A stretch of DNA of 64,000 bases from Cognatilysobacter bugurensis. GTDB lineage: Bacteria; Pseudomonadota; Gammaproteobacteria; Xanthomonadales; Xanthomonadaceae. The translations under genes and the position numbers were made by a program. The stretch lies in NCBI RefSeq assembly GCF_014652095.1, contig NZ_BMYD01000002.1, positions 1 to 64,000 on the forward strand, written 5' to 3'. The notes beneath the pieces were generated by a model. The model was given only the letters and a program-made list of their open reading frames with translations. It ran no database searches and had not been told where the DNA came from. Shown here in pieces: positions 52,949 through 61,792 of the stretch (its first letter is position 1; every line of letters starts with the position of its first letter).

Positions 52949-53353
52949 ATGACGATGCCCTCGATCGACCTCAACTGGCTCGCGATCCTCGTCGCGGCGT
53001 TGTCCTCATTCGCGCTCGGCGCACTCTGGTACGGGCCGCTGTTCAAGCGCACGTGGTGCCGGGAGGCGGGCATCGACCTCCACGCCCTGCCGGCTCACCC
53101 CGCGCGCATCTTCGCGACCGCGCTGCTGTGCAGCCTGTTCTCGGCGCTGATGTTCTCGGTGTTCCTGGGCCCGACCGCGTCGGCGGCCGACGGCTTCGGT
53201 GCGGGCTTCGTCGTCGGCGTGTTCTTCGTCGCGATGAGCTTTGGCATCAACTACGCGTTTTCGCAGCGCAGCGTCATGCTGTGGATGATCGACAGCGGCT
53301 ACCACGTGCTGCAGTTCTGCCTGTACGGGCTGATCCTCGGCGCCTGGCGCTGA
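52949..53353 (+). CDS. DUF1761 family membrane protein
   Basis: A 134-residue protein with four transmembrane helices and unknown role. CGGAG lies seven bases before the ATG. The first helix, ILVAALSSFALGALWYGPLFK, carries the family's ALWYGPLF motif. Later, MSFGINYAFSQRS and the terminal LYGLILGAWR also fit. No link with neighbours is obvious. Confidence 0.82.
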   Translation: MTMPSIDLNWLAILVAALSSFALGALWYGPLFKRTWCREAGIDLHALPAHPARIFATALLCSLFSALMFSVFLGPTASAADGFGAGFVVGVFFVAMSFGINYAFSQRSVMLWMIDSGYHVLQFCLYGLILGAWR

Positions 53354-53527
53354 CCCATTCCGGCAAGTCGTGCCGACCGCGGAATAATTTGCGCGCCGCG
53401 TTTTCCGCCCAGCCCGGTGCGGTGTAGTTTCGTGTGCGAAACGGCTGGCACGCGCGTTGCGGCACTGCAGGGGCGGCCCGTCGCTATTCCGGCGCCGGGG
53501 CGCGCAGTCCCCAGCAGGAGCACGACC

Positions 53528-53863
53528 ATGCCGAACCAGACCAACTCCGACCGCAACGGTTCCGGAGAAAAAGGCCGCAGCCGGCGCGGGTTTGCGGCCA
53601 TGGACGAACGCAAGCAGCGCGAGATCGCCTCGTTGGGCGGCCGCGCGGCACACCGCAGCGGCAACGCGCACGAGTTCACGCCCGAAGAAGCGCGTGCCGC
53701 CGGACGCAAGGGCGGTGAGGCGGTGAGCCGAAACCGCGAGCACATGGCCGAGATCGGCGCGCGCGGCGGCGAAGCGAGCGGGCAGCGCAGCGCGCGCACT
53801 CCGCGCGAAACAGGATCGGGCCCGGCCGCGGCCGACGCCCGCGGTCCTGACGCCCGTCACTGA
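53528..53863 (+). CDS. stress-induced KGG-repeat protein
   Basis: A 111-residue, very hydrophilic protein with three KGG-type units: EIASLGGRAAH, AAGRKGGEAVS and EIGARGGEASG, each preceded by a charged helix (MDERKQRE, FTPEEAR, NREHM). KGG proteins are general-stress proteins in enterobacteria and plants. AGGAG is eight bases upstream. Lack of hydrophobic core predicts an intrinsically disordered chain. A perfect 11-bp hairpin follows. Confidence 0.88.
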   Translation: MPNQTNSDRNGSGEKGRSRRGFAAMDERKQREIASLGGRAAHRSGNAHEFTPEEARAAGRKGGEAVSRNREHMAEIGARGGEASGQRSARTPRETGSGPAAADARGPDARH

Positions 53864-53884
53864 TCCGAGCCGTCCTCCGTCCCC

Positions 53885-53911
53885 GCACCGCCGCGCATGT
53901 CGCGGCGGTGC
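53885..53911 (+). terminator. hairpin after the KGG gene
   Basis: GCACCGCCGCG - CATGT - CGCGGCGGTGC is a perfect 11-bp stem starting 22 bases after the stop. There is no T-run. Position and strength suggest a terminator or RNA-stabilising stem. Confidence 0.5.
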
Positions 53912-54067
53912 ATCCGCATGCGTGCTCGCGCCGTACCCCCGGGTCAGCGGCGCTCCGCTGCAAACGTACGCAACCGTTTGGTGGGCAAGAATTTTTCCGG
54001 CCTCAAGCGGCGGTATTCTTTGGCCGTTAACGAGAGACTTCTTCGCCGTTACAGGGGACGGCACATC

Positions 54068-55015
54068 ATGCGCATTGGAATCGTCGTCGACTCGGCCTGC
54101 GACCTGCCGATCGACTATCTGCAAAAACACAACGTCACGATTCTGCCGATCACGGTGCGAATCGGCGAAGCCGTGCTCGCCGATCAGCGCAACGAAGAGG
54201 CGACGCTCGAGTTCCTGAAAGCGCATGTGGCCGAACACGGACACGAAGCCGAAACGATGCCGTACACCGTCCAGCAGATCCAGGACCTGTTCCTGCAGCG
54301 GCTGGTCATCGACTACGACTACGTGTTCTGCATGACGATCGCGCGCACGCGCAGCCCGATTTTCGACAACGCCACGCAGGCGAGCTTCGCGATCCTCAAC
54401 GATTACAAGCCCGTGCGCTCGGCTGCGGGTATCACCACGCCGTTCGCACTGCGCGTGCTCGATACGCAGAGCCTGTTCTCGGGTCAGGCGATCACCGCCG
54501 TCGAGTCCATCCGCCTGCGCGAAGCGGGCGAGTCACCGCCGAAAATGCGCGCGCGCCTCGAGCAGGTCGCGCAGAACACGCGCGCGTACATGGTCCCGCG
54601 CGACCTGTACTACATCCGCGCGCGCGCCCGGAAAAAGGGCGACCGCAGCGTCAGCCTGTTCAGCGCGGCGCTCGGCAGCGCGCTCGACATCAAACCGGTG
54701 CTGCACTGCCACCGCGGCGAGACCTCGCCGGTCGCGAAGATCAAGGGTTTCGACCCGGCGGTCGAGCGGCTGTTCAAGTTCACCGCGCGGCGCGTGCGCA
54801 ACGGCGAACTGATGACGCCGACCGTAGCGCTCTGCTACGGCGGTGAACTCAACGAGATGCGCGCGCTGCCGGGCTACCGCGAGCTCGTCGACAGCTGCCG
54901 CACGCACCAGGTCGAGCTGTTCGAATCGGTGATGAGCCTCACCGGCATGGTCAACGTCGGCAAAGGCGCGCTCGCAGTCGGCTTTGCGTCCGAGGCCGGC
55001 GGCTTCGACGACTGA
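54068..55015 (+). CDS. DegV family fatty-acid-binding protein
   Basis: A 315-residue cytoplasmic protein of the DegV/FakB family that holds a fatty acid. GGGGAC precedes the ATG at 54068. Typical parts are IVVDSACDLPIDYL, PYTVQQIQDLF, VLDTQSLFSGQ and the C-terminal domain with VALCYGGELNEMRAL. The central HCHRGE lies in the lipid-binding region. In Firmicutes FakB works with kinase FakA; in this setting a partner is not in view, so the role is open. Confidence 0.85.
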   Translation: MRIGIVVDSACDLPIDYLQKHNVTILPITVRIGEAVLADQRNEEATLEFLKAHVAEHGHEAETMPYTVQQIQDLFLQRLVIDYDYVFCMTIARTRSPIFDNATQASFAILNDYKPVRSAAGITTPFALRVLDTQSLFSGQAITAVESIRLREAGESPPKMRARLEQVAQNTRAYMVPRDLYYIRARARKKGDRSVSLFSAALGSALDIKPVLHCHRGETSPVAKIKGFDPAVERLFKFTARRVRNGELMTPTVALCYGGELNEMRALPGYRELVDSCRTHQVELFESVMSLTGMVNVGKGALAVGFASEAGGFDD

Positions 55016-55031
55016 GTCGCAAGTTGCTGAT

Positions 55032-55070
55032 CCGGGCAGCGCGGTCGTGCAATCGATCCGCGCCGCCCGG
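55032..55070. terminator. long imperfect hairpin after degV
   Basis: CCGGGCAGCGCGG pairs with CCGCGCCGCCCGG with one mismatch over a 13-base loop, 17 bases after the stop. No T-run. A possible terminator or processing stem. Confidence 0.4.
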
Positions 55071-55221
55071 CTTACGCGATCGCCGACATGGGCCGCGCCG
55101 ACGCGATTGACCGAATCGGGCGATCGATGCACGCGGATGGCTGAACACGCGGTTCGGCCCGGGCATGGGCCGGGCTGCTCGCGCTAGGCTGCGGGTCCGT
55201 TCGACCGCGTGACCCAATCCC

Positions 55222-58200
55222 ATGCCGACCCGCACCCTGCTCGCCCTTGCGCTCGCGAGCGCGCTCACCGTTTCCGCTGGCGTTGCCTACAGCCAGCAGC
55301 CCGCCCCGCCGACGCCGCAGCCGGCGCCGCAGGACAAGGACACGGCCGACCCCGACGGCGACGCGAACGGCGTGCAGCTCGAACAGGATGCGCTCGACCC
55401 GGTCGCGAACGACCCCGCGCAGGCGCCGCTCGACACCGCGAAGGGCCAGCGCAAGCCGGGCGAAGACGGCAAGGAAGCGAAGTGGGACATCACCGCCGCC
55501 CACGGCCCGACCAAGACGATTCGCTTCGAGACGAGCGAAGGCACCTGGCTCGACGTGGACGTCTCGCCCGACGGGCGCGACGTCGCGTTCTCGCTGCTCG
55601 GCGACGTCTACCGCATGCCGATCAGCGGCGGCCGCGCGACGCGCGTGACCTCGGGCCCGGCCTGGGACGTGCAACCGCGCTTCTCGCCCGACGGCCAGGA
55701 ACTCGCGTTCACCTCCGACCGCGGCGGTGGCAACAACTTCTGGCGCATCGGCGTCGACGGCCGCAACCCGGTGCAGGTGACGAAGGAAGACTTCCGCCTG
55801 CTCAACAACCCCGCGTGGACGCCGGACGGGCAGTTCCTCGTCGGCCGCAAGCACTTCACCGGTGAGCGTTCGCTCGGCGCGGGCGAGCTGTGGATCTATC
55901 ACACGAGCGGCGCCGGCGGCGCCGGCCTGCAGCTGACGAAGCAGAAGAACGACCAGCAGGACCTCGGCGAGCCGGCCGTGTCGCCTGATGGTCGCTACGT
56001 CTATTTCTCCGAGGACGTCAGCCCCGGCCCGACGTTCCAGTACAACAAGAACCCGCACGGGCTAATCTACGCGATCAAGCGCCTCGATCGCGAGACCGGC
56101 AAGATCGACACGCTGATCGCGACGCCCGGCGGCGCAGTGCGCCCGCAGCCCTCGCCGGACGGCAATTCGCTCGCGTTTGTAAAGCGCGTTCGCGACAAGT
56201 CGGTGCTGCACGTGATGGATCTCGCGAGCGGTCTCGTGCGCCCGGTCTGGGACGGCCTCAGCCACGACCAGCAGGAGGCGTGGGCGATCTTCGGCCCGTA
56301 CGCGAACTTCGACTGGACGCCGGATTCGAAGTCGGTCGTCGTCTGGGCACAGGGCAAGCTCTGGCGCGTCGACATGGCGAGCGGCACACCCAAGGAAATT
56401 CCGTTCACTGCGCAGGTCGAGCAGACGGTCAGCGCCCCGCTTCGTTTCGAACAGACGATCGATGAAGGCTCGTTCGCGCCGAAGATGATCCGCGACGTCG
56501 CCACGAGCGCGGACGGCAAGACGCTGATCTTCCACGCGGTCGGCCGGTTGTGGCGCAAGGCGTTGCCGAATGGCACGCCGCAGCCGCTCACCTCGAACGA
56601 GAGCGTCAACGAATACCAGCCGAGCTTCAGCCCCGACGGCCGCAAGCTGCTCTACACCGCATGGACCGACGCCGGCATGGGCGCGATCTACGTGCGCGAT
56701 GCGAGCGGCGCCGGCACCGGCACGCGGCTCACGCAGGAAAAGGGCTTCTACTACGCGCCGAAGTTCTCGCCCGATGGCAAGCGCATCGTCTACACGAAGT
56801 CCGGCGGCGGCGGCCTCACCGGCTCGCTGTGGTCGAACGATCGCGGCATCTACGTGATGAACGCCGACGGCCGCAACCCGGTGCGCATCGCCGATGAGGG
56901 CGAGTCGCCGCAGTTCAGCGCCGACGGCACGCGCGTGTACTACCTCACCGGCGGCGGGCTCAAGAAGAAGCTCATGTCGGTCGGCCTGCACGGCGAGCAG
57001 CCGCGCGAGGTGTTCGACCTCAAGTATGTCGACGGCGTGAGCCTCTCACCCGACGGCAAGTGGGTCGCGTTCACCGAGCTGTTCAACGCCTACGTGGCGC
57101 CGCTGGTCACGACGGGCAAGGCCGTCGAACTCAGCAAGGACAGCAAGGCGCTGCCGATCACGCAGGTCAGCGGCGACGTTGGCAGCTACATGCACTGGGC
57201 GGCCGACTCGAAGTCGCTGCACTGGATGGTCGGCGACCGCTACCACTCGCGTCCGCTCAACCAGGTGTTCGCGTTCCTCGACGGTGCGCCGGCCGAATTG
57301 CCGAAGCCCACGCACGAGGGCGGTGTGCCGGTTGGTCTGACCGTCAATGTCGACACGCCGAAGGACATCGTCGCGTTCACGAACGCGCGCATCGTGACGA
57401 TGCGCGATGCGGAAAACGCGCAGGAGGTGATCGACAACGGCACGATCGTGATCCGCGGCGACCGCATCGAAGCGGTCGGCGCAAACGTCGCCGTGCCTGC
57501 GGGTGCGCGCGTGATCGATGCACAAGGCAAGACGATCGTGCCGGGCTACGTCGACGCGCACGCGCATGCGGCGCACTTCGGCCAGGGCGTAGTGCCGCAA
57601 CAGAACTGGGCGTACTACGCGAACCTCGCGTTCGGCATCACGACGATGCACGACCCGTCGGCGACGAGCGAGTTCGTGTTCTCGCAAAGCGAGCTGCAGA
57701 AGGCCGGAAAGCTCGTCGGTCCGCGCGTGTTCTCGACCGGCACGATCCTCTACGGCGCCGATGGCGACTTCAAGGCGGTCGTGAACTCGCTCGACGACGC
57801 ACGCAGCCACCTGCGCCGCATGAAGGCGCACGGCGCATTCTCGGTGAAGAGCTACAACCAGCCACGCCGCGACCAGCGCCAGCAGATCAACACGGCCGCG
57901 CGCGAGCTCGGCATGCTCGTGGTGGAGGAGGGCGGCAGCACCTTCCAGCACAACATGACGATGATCCTCGACGGTGCAACGGGCATCGAGCACAACATCC
58001 CGGTCGCGCCGCTGTACAAGGACGTCATCAACCTCTGGTCGCAGACCGACGTGCGCAACACGCCGACGCTCGTGGTGAGCTACGGCGGCCTGTCGGGCGA
58101 GTACTTCTGGTACGCGCGCGACAACGTGTGGGAAGACAAGAAGCTCAACCGCTTCTTCCCGCGCGAGACACTCGATGCGCGCGCGGTCCGCCGCGAGACC

Positions 58201-58704
58201 GCACCGGAGTGGGACTACCACCACATCGAAGTCGCGAAGGCGGCCAAGACGCTGCGCGATGCGGGCGTCAAGATCCAGGTCGGCGGCCACGGCCAGCTGC
58301 AGGGCCTCGCACCGCACTGGGAAACGTGGATGCTCACGCAGGGCGGCTTCAGCAACTTCGAAGCGCTGCGCGCGGCGACGTTCGACGGTGCGGATTACCT
58401 GGGCCTGTCCAAGCAGATCGGTTCGATCGAGCCGGGCAAGCAGGCCGACCTCGTCGTGCTCAACGCCAATCCGCTCGAGAACATCCAGGCCACGGTCGAC
58501 ACGCGCTACGTGATGGTCGACGGGCGCTTGTTCGACGTCGAGGCGGACATGGCCGAGATCGGCCACCGCGGCGAGAAGGCGCCGAACTTCTACTGGCAGC
58601 GCCACCGCGACGGCCAGACGTTCGGTCTCGAGTACGGCCCGACCGCCGTGTGCCACTGCCCGAAGGGTCATGGCGGCCACGCCGGTCACACGCACGACGA
58701 CTAA
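55222..58704 (+). CDS. TolB-like beta-propeller / amidohydrolase fusion, secreted
   Basis: A 1160-residue exported two-domain protein. After a signal peptide (cut near AYSQ) and an acidic Pro-rich linker, PD40/TolB-type propeller repeats fill roughly residues 75-690 (DVSPDGRDVAFS, RFSPDGQELAFTSDRGGG, PSFSPDGRKLLYT, KFSPDGKRIVYT). From about 710 it is an amidohydrolase: DAHAHAAH with His780 and His782, then IEHNIPVAPLY, GGHGQLQGLAPHW, and a final IEPGKQADLVVLN. The C-terminus is His-rich (HCPKGHGGHAGHTHDD), like metal-binding tails. The protein probably degrades a peptide or similar exogenous substrate; neither is known. Confidence 0.88.
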   Translation: MPTRTLLALALASALTVSAGVAYSQQPAPPTPQPAPQDKDTADPDGDANGVQLEQDALDPVANDPAQAPLDTAKGQRKPGEDGKEAKWDITAAHGPTKTIRFETSEGTWLDVDVSPDGRDVAFSLLGDVYRMPISGGRATRVTSGPAWDVQPRFSPDGQELAFTSDRGGGNNFWRIGVDGRNPVQVTKEDFRLLNNPAWTPDGQFLVGRKHFTGERSLGAGELWIYHTSGAGGAGLQLTKQKNDQQDLGEPAVSPDGRYVYFSEDVSPGPTFQYNKNPHGLIYAIKRLDRETGKIDTLIATPGGAVRPQPSPDGNSLAFVKRVRDKSVLHVMDLASGLVRPVWDGLSHDQQEAWAIFGPYANFDWTPDSKSVVVWAQGKLWRVDMASGTPKEIPFTAQVEQTVSAPLRFEQTIDEGSFAPKMIRDVATSADGKTLIFHAVGRLWRKALPNGTPQPLTSNESVNEYQPSFSPDGRKLLYTAWTDAGMGAIYVRDASGAGTGTRLTQEKGFYYAPKFSPDGKRIVYTKSGGGGLTGSLWSNDRGIYVMNADGRNPVRIADEGESPQFSADGTRVYYLTGGGLKKKLMSVGLHGEQPREVFDLKYVDGVSLSPDGKWVAFTELFNAYVAPLVTTGKAVELSKDSKALPITQVSGDVGSYMHWAADSKSLHWMVGDRYHSRPLNQVFAFLDGAPAELPKPTHEGGVPVGLTVNVDTPKDIVAFTNARIVTMRDAENAQEVIDNGTIVIRGDRIEAVGANVAVPAGARVIDAQGKTIVPGYVDAHAHAAHFGQGVVPQQNWAYYANLAFGITTMHDPSATSEFVFSQSELQKAGKLVGPRVFSTGTILYGADGDFKAVVNSLDDARSHLRRMKAHGAFSVKSYNQPRRDQRQQINTAARELGMLVVEEGGSTFQHNMTMILDGATGIEHNIPVAPLYKDVINLWSQTDVRNTPTLVVSYGGLSGEYFWYARDNVWEDKKLNRFFPRETLDARAVRRETAPEWDYHHIEVAKAAKTLRDAGVKIQVGGHGQLQGLAPHWETWMLTQGGFSNFEALRAATFDGADYLGLSKQIGSIEPGKQADLVVLNANPLENIQATVDTRYVMVDGRLFDVEADMAEIGHRGEKAPNFYWQRHRDGQTFGLEYGPTAVCHCPKGHGGHAGHTHDD

Positions 58705-58711
58705 GGCGGCA

Positions 58712-58744
58712 GCCGGGGCGGGCGCTCAGTGCGCCCGGCCCGGC
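58712..58744 (+). terminator. hairpin after the propeller-amidohydrolase gene
   Basis: GCCGGGGCGGGCGC - TCAGT - GCGCCCGGCCCGGC has one mismatch in 14 pairs and starts eight bases after the stop. No T-run. Confidence 0.5.
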
Positions 58745-58831
58745 GCGACATCCCGATCCGCCATCCGGCGTTCACGACGGCCGCATGCGCGCATCCCCAA
58801 ACTGAACGGGACATTGGATCGAGACGAACCC

Positions 58832-59176
58832 ATGGCCACCCGTTACTACATCAGCCTTGCCGACGGCGCCCGAGCACGCGGCAGCGACCCCAACCTTTCG
58901 TTCACCGCACAGGGCGCCGAGGCGTTTGCCGAGCAACTGCAGGCCGCGCTGCGCGAGGACGCACTGTTCGAACGCTGGCGCGCCTTGCAGGACGAGCCCG
59001 ACGAAGTCGATGCGTCACTGGGCGCCACCGACCCGGCCGCAACCGTCACGGGCAAGCAGGACGACCTGCACATCGATTTGCTGGTCACCACGTCGATCTC
59101 CGGCACCGTGCTCAAGCACCGCATGCGGCTGCTGGCCGGCAGCAGCTGGACGCTGCGCGACGTCACGAGCGCCTGA
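58832..59176 (+). CDS. hypothetical protein
   Basis: A 114-residue protein I do not recognise. The start at 58832 (MATRYYISLADG) is followed by a stretch that reads as a small alpha/beta domain: acidic helix (AFAEQLQAALRED), LFERWRALQDEPDEVD, and two strands (LHIDLLVTTSIS, VLKHRMRLLAG). There is no signal peptide or membrane segment. The composition and third-position GC match neighbours, which supports its being real. Confidence 0.6.
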   Translation: MATRYYISLADGARARGSDPNLSFTAQGAEAFAEQLQAALREDALFERWRALQDEPDEVDASLGATDPAATVTGKQDDLHIDLLVTTSISGTVLKHRMRLLAGSSWTLRDVTSA

Positions 59177-59191
59177 GCCCCAGCTCATTTG

Positions 59192-59214
59192 CGCGGCGCA
59201 TCGATCGCGCCGCG
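59192..59214. terminator. hairpin after the hypothetical gene
   Basis: CGCGGCGC - ATCGATC - GCGCCGCG is a perfect 8-bp stem 16 bases after the stop. No T-run. Confidence 0.4.
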
Positions 59215-59370
59215 TGGCGACGGATGTGACGCACATCGACGGTTGAACGCGGTGCGTGCGCGGCAGTGGTCCGGTCGCCACGCGGTGCGCGCCGGATATT
59301 GCGGCGTGCTCCGCGTTCGCCAAGGCCGGCGTGTTCGCAGACGCTGTCGCGCCGTGTTCCGAGGCTGCCG

Positions 59371-60036
59371 ATGCGAAGCCCCGTCCTGTTGTCATGAGCG
59401 GCGGCAAAGACGCCGCGTGGACGCTGCACACGCTGCAGCAGGGTGACGACGTCGGAGTGGTGGCGCTGCTGACCACCGTCACCGCTGAGTACGATCGAAT
59501 CGCGACGCACGGCATTCGCTGCGATCTGTTGCACGCGCAGGCCCGGTCCACCGGCCCGCGTCTGGTCGAAGCGGCGATTCCCGCCCCCCTGTGACAACGC
59601 GACCTACGAGGCCGCGTTCGCCAATGCGCTCGCGCGGCGTGCATCCGGACTTGGAGGTGGTCGCGTTCGGTGAGCTGCTGCTCGCCGATGTGCGCGCGTG
59701 GCGCGCGGCGCCCTGCGTGAAGCTCGGATGGTCCAGCGGCCACTGTTCGGACGCGACACCGAGGCGCTTGCGCGCGAGATGGTCGACGGCCTGCGCGCAA
59801 TGCTGTGCTGCGTTGACACTCAGCAGTTCGATGCACAGTTCAGCGGCGCCTCGTTCGACGCCGCATTGGTGGATGTGCTGCCGGCGACGTGTGACCCGTG
59901 CGCTGAGAAAGGGGAGTTCCACACGCTCGTGCACGCAGGGCCGATGTTCGACGGCCCTGTGCCCATCACACGCGGCGAGGGTGTGCTGCGTGAAGCGCGC
60001 TTTGTCTACACGGAACTCGAACTCGCGGGTCACTGA
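59371..60036 (+). pseudogene. Dph6-like ATP-pyrophosphatase, broken by several frameshifts
   Basis: Pieces in different frames add up to a full Dph6/DUF71-type protein, the PP-loop family that makes diphthamide in eukaryotes and archaea and is of unknown role in bacteria. Start MRSPVLLS at 59371 runs into TGA, but one extra G would give LSWSGGKD, the PP-loop. Then SGGKDAAWTLHTL continues to a C-run (59584-59589), where losing one C restores PCDNATYEAAF. A third shift near 59631-59640 leads into GVHPDLEVVAFGELLLADVRAW, and a fourth near 59692-59712 into RPLFGRDTEALAREM and CDPCAEKGEFHT, with the gene end at 60036. Four shifts in about 660 bases mean decay, not sequencing error. Confidence 0.85.
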
Positions 60037-60113
60037 CGTGTCACGCGCGTCGCTGCCGCGCGCGAGGTGCATTCACACCGCGCCGGGCACGTCCCTGTGC
60101 CCGTCCCGTTGAT

Positions 60114-60686
60114 TCAGCGGATCACCCAGCCGACCGCTTCGTCGAAGCTCAGCTTGCCGTCGCGCGAGGTGTCGATCGAATCGAAGCGCGTCGACAGGCG
60201 CCTTGCCGCGCCGCCCTTCTTCGCGGCGGTGTCGACTTCCGCGCGCGACAGCATGCCGTCGCGGTCGGTGTCGAAGCGGTTGAACGGCAGGTTGGTCTCT
60301 TCGCTGAGCGCCGGGCCCGCGGTCGGCCACGACACCACGACGACCGGGCCGCGCGGCGTGTCGAGCGTGACGGTCTCGACGCCTTCAAGGCGCTCGACCG
60401 GAATCACCGGCACGATGACCGGGCCACCGGGACCGGCCGGCGCGACGGCCGGGCCGACCGGCACGACCGGCGTGATCTGGCGCGTGGCGGTGTCCGACGA
60501 GCCGGACTTCGCGCCCGACTGCATCGCGTCGTGGCCCTGGTGGCTCTGGCTCTTACCCTGGTTCTGGTTCTGGTTCTGCGGTTGATGCTGCTGGTGCGGC
60601 TGCCCCTGGCTCTGGGACTGCGCCTGCACGGCGCCGGCGCAGCACAGCGCGAGTGCGGCGAAAACAGCGGGAATGCGAGGGCTCAT
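60114..60686 (-). CDS. secreted EF-hand protein with Gln/His-rich segment
   Basis: A 190-residue exported protein. AGGAG lies seven bases before the ATG at 60686. Signal peptide ends VQAQ; next comes a Gln/Asn/His/Ser-rich segment (about 23-60), then a Pro/Val/Gly stretch. Two EF-hand loops near the C-terminus have the expected Asp, Asp/Ser, Asp, Gly and Glu: FDTDRDGMLSRAE and IDTSRDGKLSFDE. It probably binds calcium outside the cytoplasm; purpose unknown. It converges on the Dph6-like pseudogene. Confidence 0.85.
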   Translation of the reverse strand: MSPRIPAVFAALALCCAGAVQAQSQSQGQPHQQHQPQNQNQNQGKSQSHQGHDAMQSGAKSGSSDTATRQITPVVPVGPAVAPAGPGGPVIVPVIPVERLEGVETVTLDTPRGPVVVVSWPTAGPALSEETNLPFNRFDTDRDGMLSRAEVDTAAKKGGAARRLSTRFDSIDTSRDGKLSFDEAVGWVIR

Positions 60687-61186
60687 CGTTCGCTCCTGTC
60701 GGATGAAGTAACGACGCGGTGCCGACGGGCGCCGCGCACGGTCGCGTCCATGCGGGATGCCATTGCCTCCGTGCAATGCGCATTCGCCGGCGGATCGAGC
60801 GGGGCGCGGCCGATGCAGGCCCTTCCACCGCAGCGGTGAGTTGCCGGCGTTGTGGCGCCGGAGGCTACGGCGAGTGTCGTGCAGCCCAGATCAACTGCCG
60901 AGGTCGAGTTATCGGCGTGTTCAACGGCGTGCAGGCCGTGTGCGCAAGCGCGGCCGGCCCGACGCGCGACGCAAAGTCGTCGCCGCCGCTGCGTTTCTTG
61001 CGCGCCGACGCGCGGGTTGAACGGCTGTGTGCGCCGGCCGTTTGGCGCTTGGGCTTCGCGGTGAGGCGATGTCAATGAAGCCGCCTGGTGCGTTCCCGAT
61101 TACGTGACGCGCGCCCTTCGCCATGCGTATCCACCGGCTGCCGACGTGCCTATGCTCGCGCTGCCCTTGCCGCTCCGCGTGTCCGA
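60687..61186. other. 500-base intergenic region
   Basis: No gene can be supported. It separates the divergent EF-hand and GAF genes. Open frames are Arg/Ala/Cys-rich, without motifs or ribosome sites. I see no repeats, palindromes or clear promoter elements. Confidence 0.5.
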
Positions 61187-61771
61187 ATGCTGCCGCCGCG
61201 TCTGCCCGACAACGAACTCGACCGGTTGAGCGCACTGCGCGCGCTTGGGCTGCTCGACACGTCCCGTGAGCCCCGTTACGACCGCTACGTGCGGCTTGTG
61301 CGCCAACTGCTCGCCGTGCCGACCGCGGCGATCACGCTCATCGACTCGAACCGGCAGTGGTTCAAAGGGCGCGAGGGCATGCCGCTGCGCGAGTCGTCGC
61401 GCGACGTTTCGTTCTGCGGCCACGCGATCCTCGAGCGCGGCATGTTGTGCATCCCCGACACGCACGCCGACCCGCGGTTCGCACAGAACCCGTTCGTGGT
61501 CGGCCCGCCGCATATCCGCTTCTATGCGGGTTGCCCCTTGCGCGTTCCCGGCGGCTTCGCGGTCGGCACGCTGTGCGCGATCGACGCGCAGCCGCGCGCG
61601 GCTGACCGCGAGCAGCTCATGGCACTGCGCGATCTTGCCGATTGCCTGGAGCGTGAATTCGCGACGCAGCTGTTGATGCGCGATGTCCGGGGCCACGACC
61701 CGGCGGGCGCGCTGCCGCGCACGAGCGCGTTCAAGACGCTGGAAAGCGGCCGGCCGCCCGAGCCGGCCTGA
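61187..61771 (+). CDS. GAF domain sensor protein
   Basis: A 194-residue protein consisting mostly of a GAF domain (about 25-165). The start MLPPRLPDNELDRLSALRALGLLDT is typical of GAF domains attached to two-component or c-di-GMP enzymes: ITLIDSNRQWFKGREG, SFCGHAILE, IPDTHADPRF and FYAGCPLRVPGGFAVGTLCAID follow. No output domain is attached, so it may act with a separate partner or bind a small molecule. Start chosen by family alignment; the ribosome site is weak. Confidence 0.8.
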   Translation: MLPPRLPDNELDRLSALRALGLLDTSREPRYDRYVRLVRQLLAVPTAAITLIDSNRQWFKGREGMPLRESSRDVSFCGHAILERGMLCIPDTHADPRFAQNPFVVGPPHIRFYAGCPLRVPGGFAVGTLCAIDAQPRAADREQLMALRDLADCLEREFATQLLMRDVRGHDPAGALPRTSAFKTLESGRPPEPA

Positions 61772-61792
61772 TGGGTCGCCGGCGCGGCGGGC

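Noticed and set aside
57046-58695. A 549-codon minus-strand frame opposite the propeller-amidohydrolase gene
   Set aside because: Shadow frame; the coding strand carries clear amidohydrolase residues and the antisense product has no recognisable feature.
59256-59370. A longer N-terminus for the Dph6-like gene from an upstream start
   Set aside because: The extra residues are unlike the family. MRSPVLLS at 59371 is the natural start once one missing base before SGGKD is allowed.
60852-61064. A Cys/Arg-rich 70-codon frame between the EF-hand and GAF genes
   Set aside because: No ribosome site, odd composition, and it overlaps other equally poor frames, so I treat the gap as non-coding.
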